In this document: positions 63,465-64,000 of the stretch, piece by piece
Layout of the letters: every line of letters begins with the position of its first letter
Numbering within the stretch: position 1 is the first letter of the stretch
Origin: Bradyrhizobium lablabi
GTDB lineage: Bacteria > Pseudomonadota > Alphaproteobacteria > Rhizobiales > Xanthobacteraceae
Length of the DNA stretch: 64,000 bases
Direction of reading: 5' to 3'
NCBI RefSeq assembly: GCF_900141755.1
Contig: NZ_LT670844.1
Coordinates: forward strand, 744,001-808,000
Notes under the pieces: model-generated
Seen by the model: only the letters and a program-made list of their open reading frames with translations
Databases searched by the model: none
What the model was told of the DNA's origin: nothing
Made by a program: the position numbers and the translations under genes

Positions 63465-64000
63465 GACGGCGTCCCTCCATGCCTGGGAACTGGGTCAAAC
63501 GCTGGACCAAGCCACTGCAGATAATCAGCCAGCGCCTCGTCAAGATTGTAGCGTGGCAGGAAGGCCGTGTCGCCACGCAGGCGATCGATAGCCATGGCAG
63601 CGCGATCGTAGGGCATGTAGTAATCGATGTTGGCCTGCTCGCCGTGCTGGGCGAAACGCCATTCGAAGCCAACGCGGAGTTGTTGCAGCCGCGCGCAGAA
63701 ATCCGCGATCGACCATTTGAACCCAGCTGCCAGATTGTAGACCTGATGCCGACGGGTGCTGGCATACAGCAACTCGAGTACAGCGGCCGCCGCATCCCGC
63801 GCATAGAACCAATCGCGCGGATGCGGGCGCGGCAGGATCGCCGGGATGCCTGATCGGGCGGCTTGCACGATCTGATACGGGGCACTCGGCGTATCCCGCG
63901 CGCTCGTTGCATATTCCCATCGGCCGAAACAGGTGCCAAGACGGCCAATCGAAAGGTCGAGCCGATGCAGATCGGCGAGCCGCAATGCGACCGCCTCGCT
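63461..64000 (-). CDS. NAD-dependent epimerase/dehydratase-family protein, 5' end cut by window edge
   Basis: The C-terminal 179 residues of an extended SDR, open to the window edge. It reads L-S-I-G-R-L-G-T-C-F-G, R-P-H-P-R-D-W-F-Y-A-R-D-A-A-A-A-V and Y-N-L-A-A-G, the usual C-terminal pattern. The NAD-binding Gly motif and the catalytic Tyr/Lys lie off the edge. It is the first visible gene of the operon. Substrate unknown. Confidence 0.85.
   Translation of the reverse strand, partial: SEAVALRLADLHRLDLSIGRLGTCFGRWEYATSARDTPSAPYQIVQAARSGIPAILPRPHPRDWFYARDAAAAVLELLYASTRRHQVYNLAAGFKWSIADFCARLQQLRVGFEWRFAQHGEQANIDYYMPYDRAAMAIDRLRGDTAFLPRYNLDEALADYLQWLGPAFDPVPRHGGTPS

Overview
The window is high-GC, gene-dense alphaproteobacterial chromosome. 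Gene content and the dispersed palindromic repeats point to Bradyrhizobium or a close relative in the Nitrobacteraceae. This is judged from remembered family resemblance, not from a search. I saw no rRNA, tRNA, CRISPR array, nodulation or nitrogen-fixation gene. One complete IS30-type insertion sequence is present.

Layout. 0-4.3 kb: partial rhodanese, Kup potassium transporter and a MotA/MotB stator pair. 4.3-8.7 kb: accessory stretch with a 930-residue secreted protein that carries a cysteine-rich N-terminus, and a two-gene hypothetical cassette bounded by two copies of one repeat family. 8.7-19.5 kb: SDR and RraA-like genes, phosphatidylethanolamine synthesis (pssA, psd), an Atm1-type ABC exporter, a LOG-family gene, and a cysS-GNAT-cimA operon. 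19.8-26.8 kb: secreted proteins, the IS30 element, a LysR regulator divergent from an epoxide-hydrolase-like Tat substrate, and a GlcG/HbpS-like protein. 26.8-33.5 kb: class II DAHP synthase-dgkA-nadE operon, a hydrolase, two small proteins and GltS. 33.7-39.6 kb: transglutaminase-like protein, amino-acid ABC components with a DadA-like oxidase, an SDR with an unusual active-site motif, and a chimeric pseudogene. 39.9-46.2 kb: rpiA-DUF2059-gor, an SDR, phosphoglycolate phosphatase, a lipoprotein and moaA. 46.5-53.4 kb: a TRAP transporter for 2-oxo acids with two TakP-like binding proteins, separated by a decayed accessory patch that includes a HEPN-like gene. 53.5-64 kb: Mrp/ApbC ATPase, VOC protein, beta-hydroxyacid dehydrogenase, orphan histidine kinase, DUF1289 protein, periplasmic aspartic protease, DusA, a toxin-antitoxin pair with a palindromic operator, and an epimerase-SDR-hydantoinase operon that runs off the right edge.

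The strongest signals beyond ordinary annotation are: the large secreted Cys-rich protein; many short tandem duplications (15-27 bp), several inside coding regions; two palindromic repeat families that share a core but differ in their arms, one of which carries nested hairpin insertions; a nucleotide-level fusion of two gene fragments; and the toxin-antitoxin operator. Most genes are ordinary housekeeping or catabolic genes.
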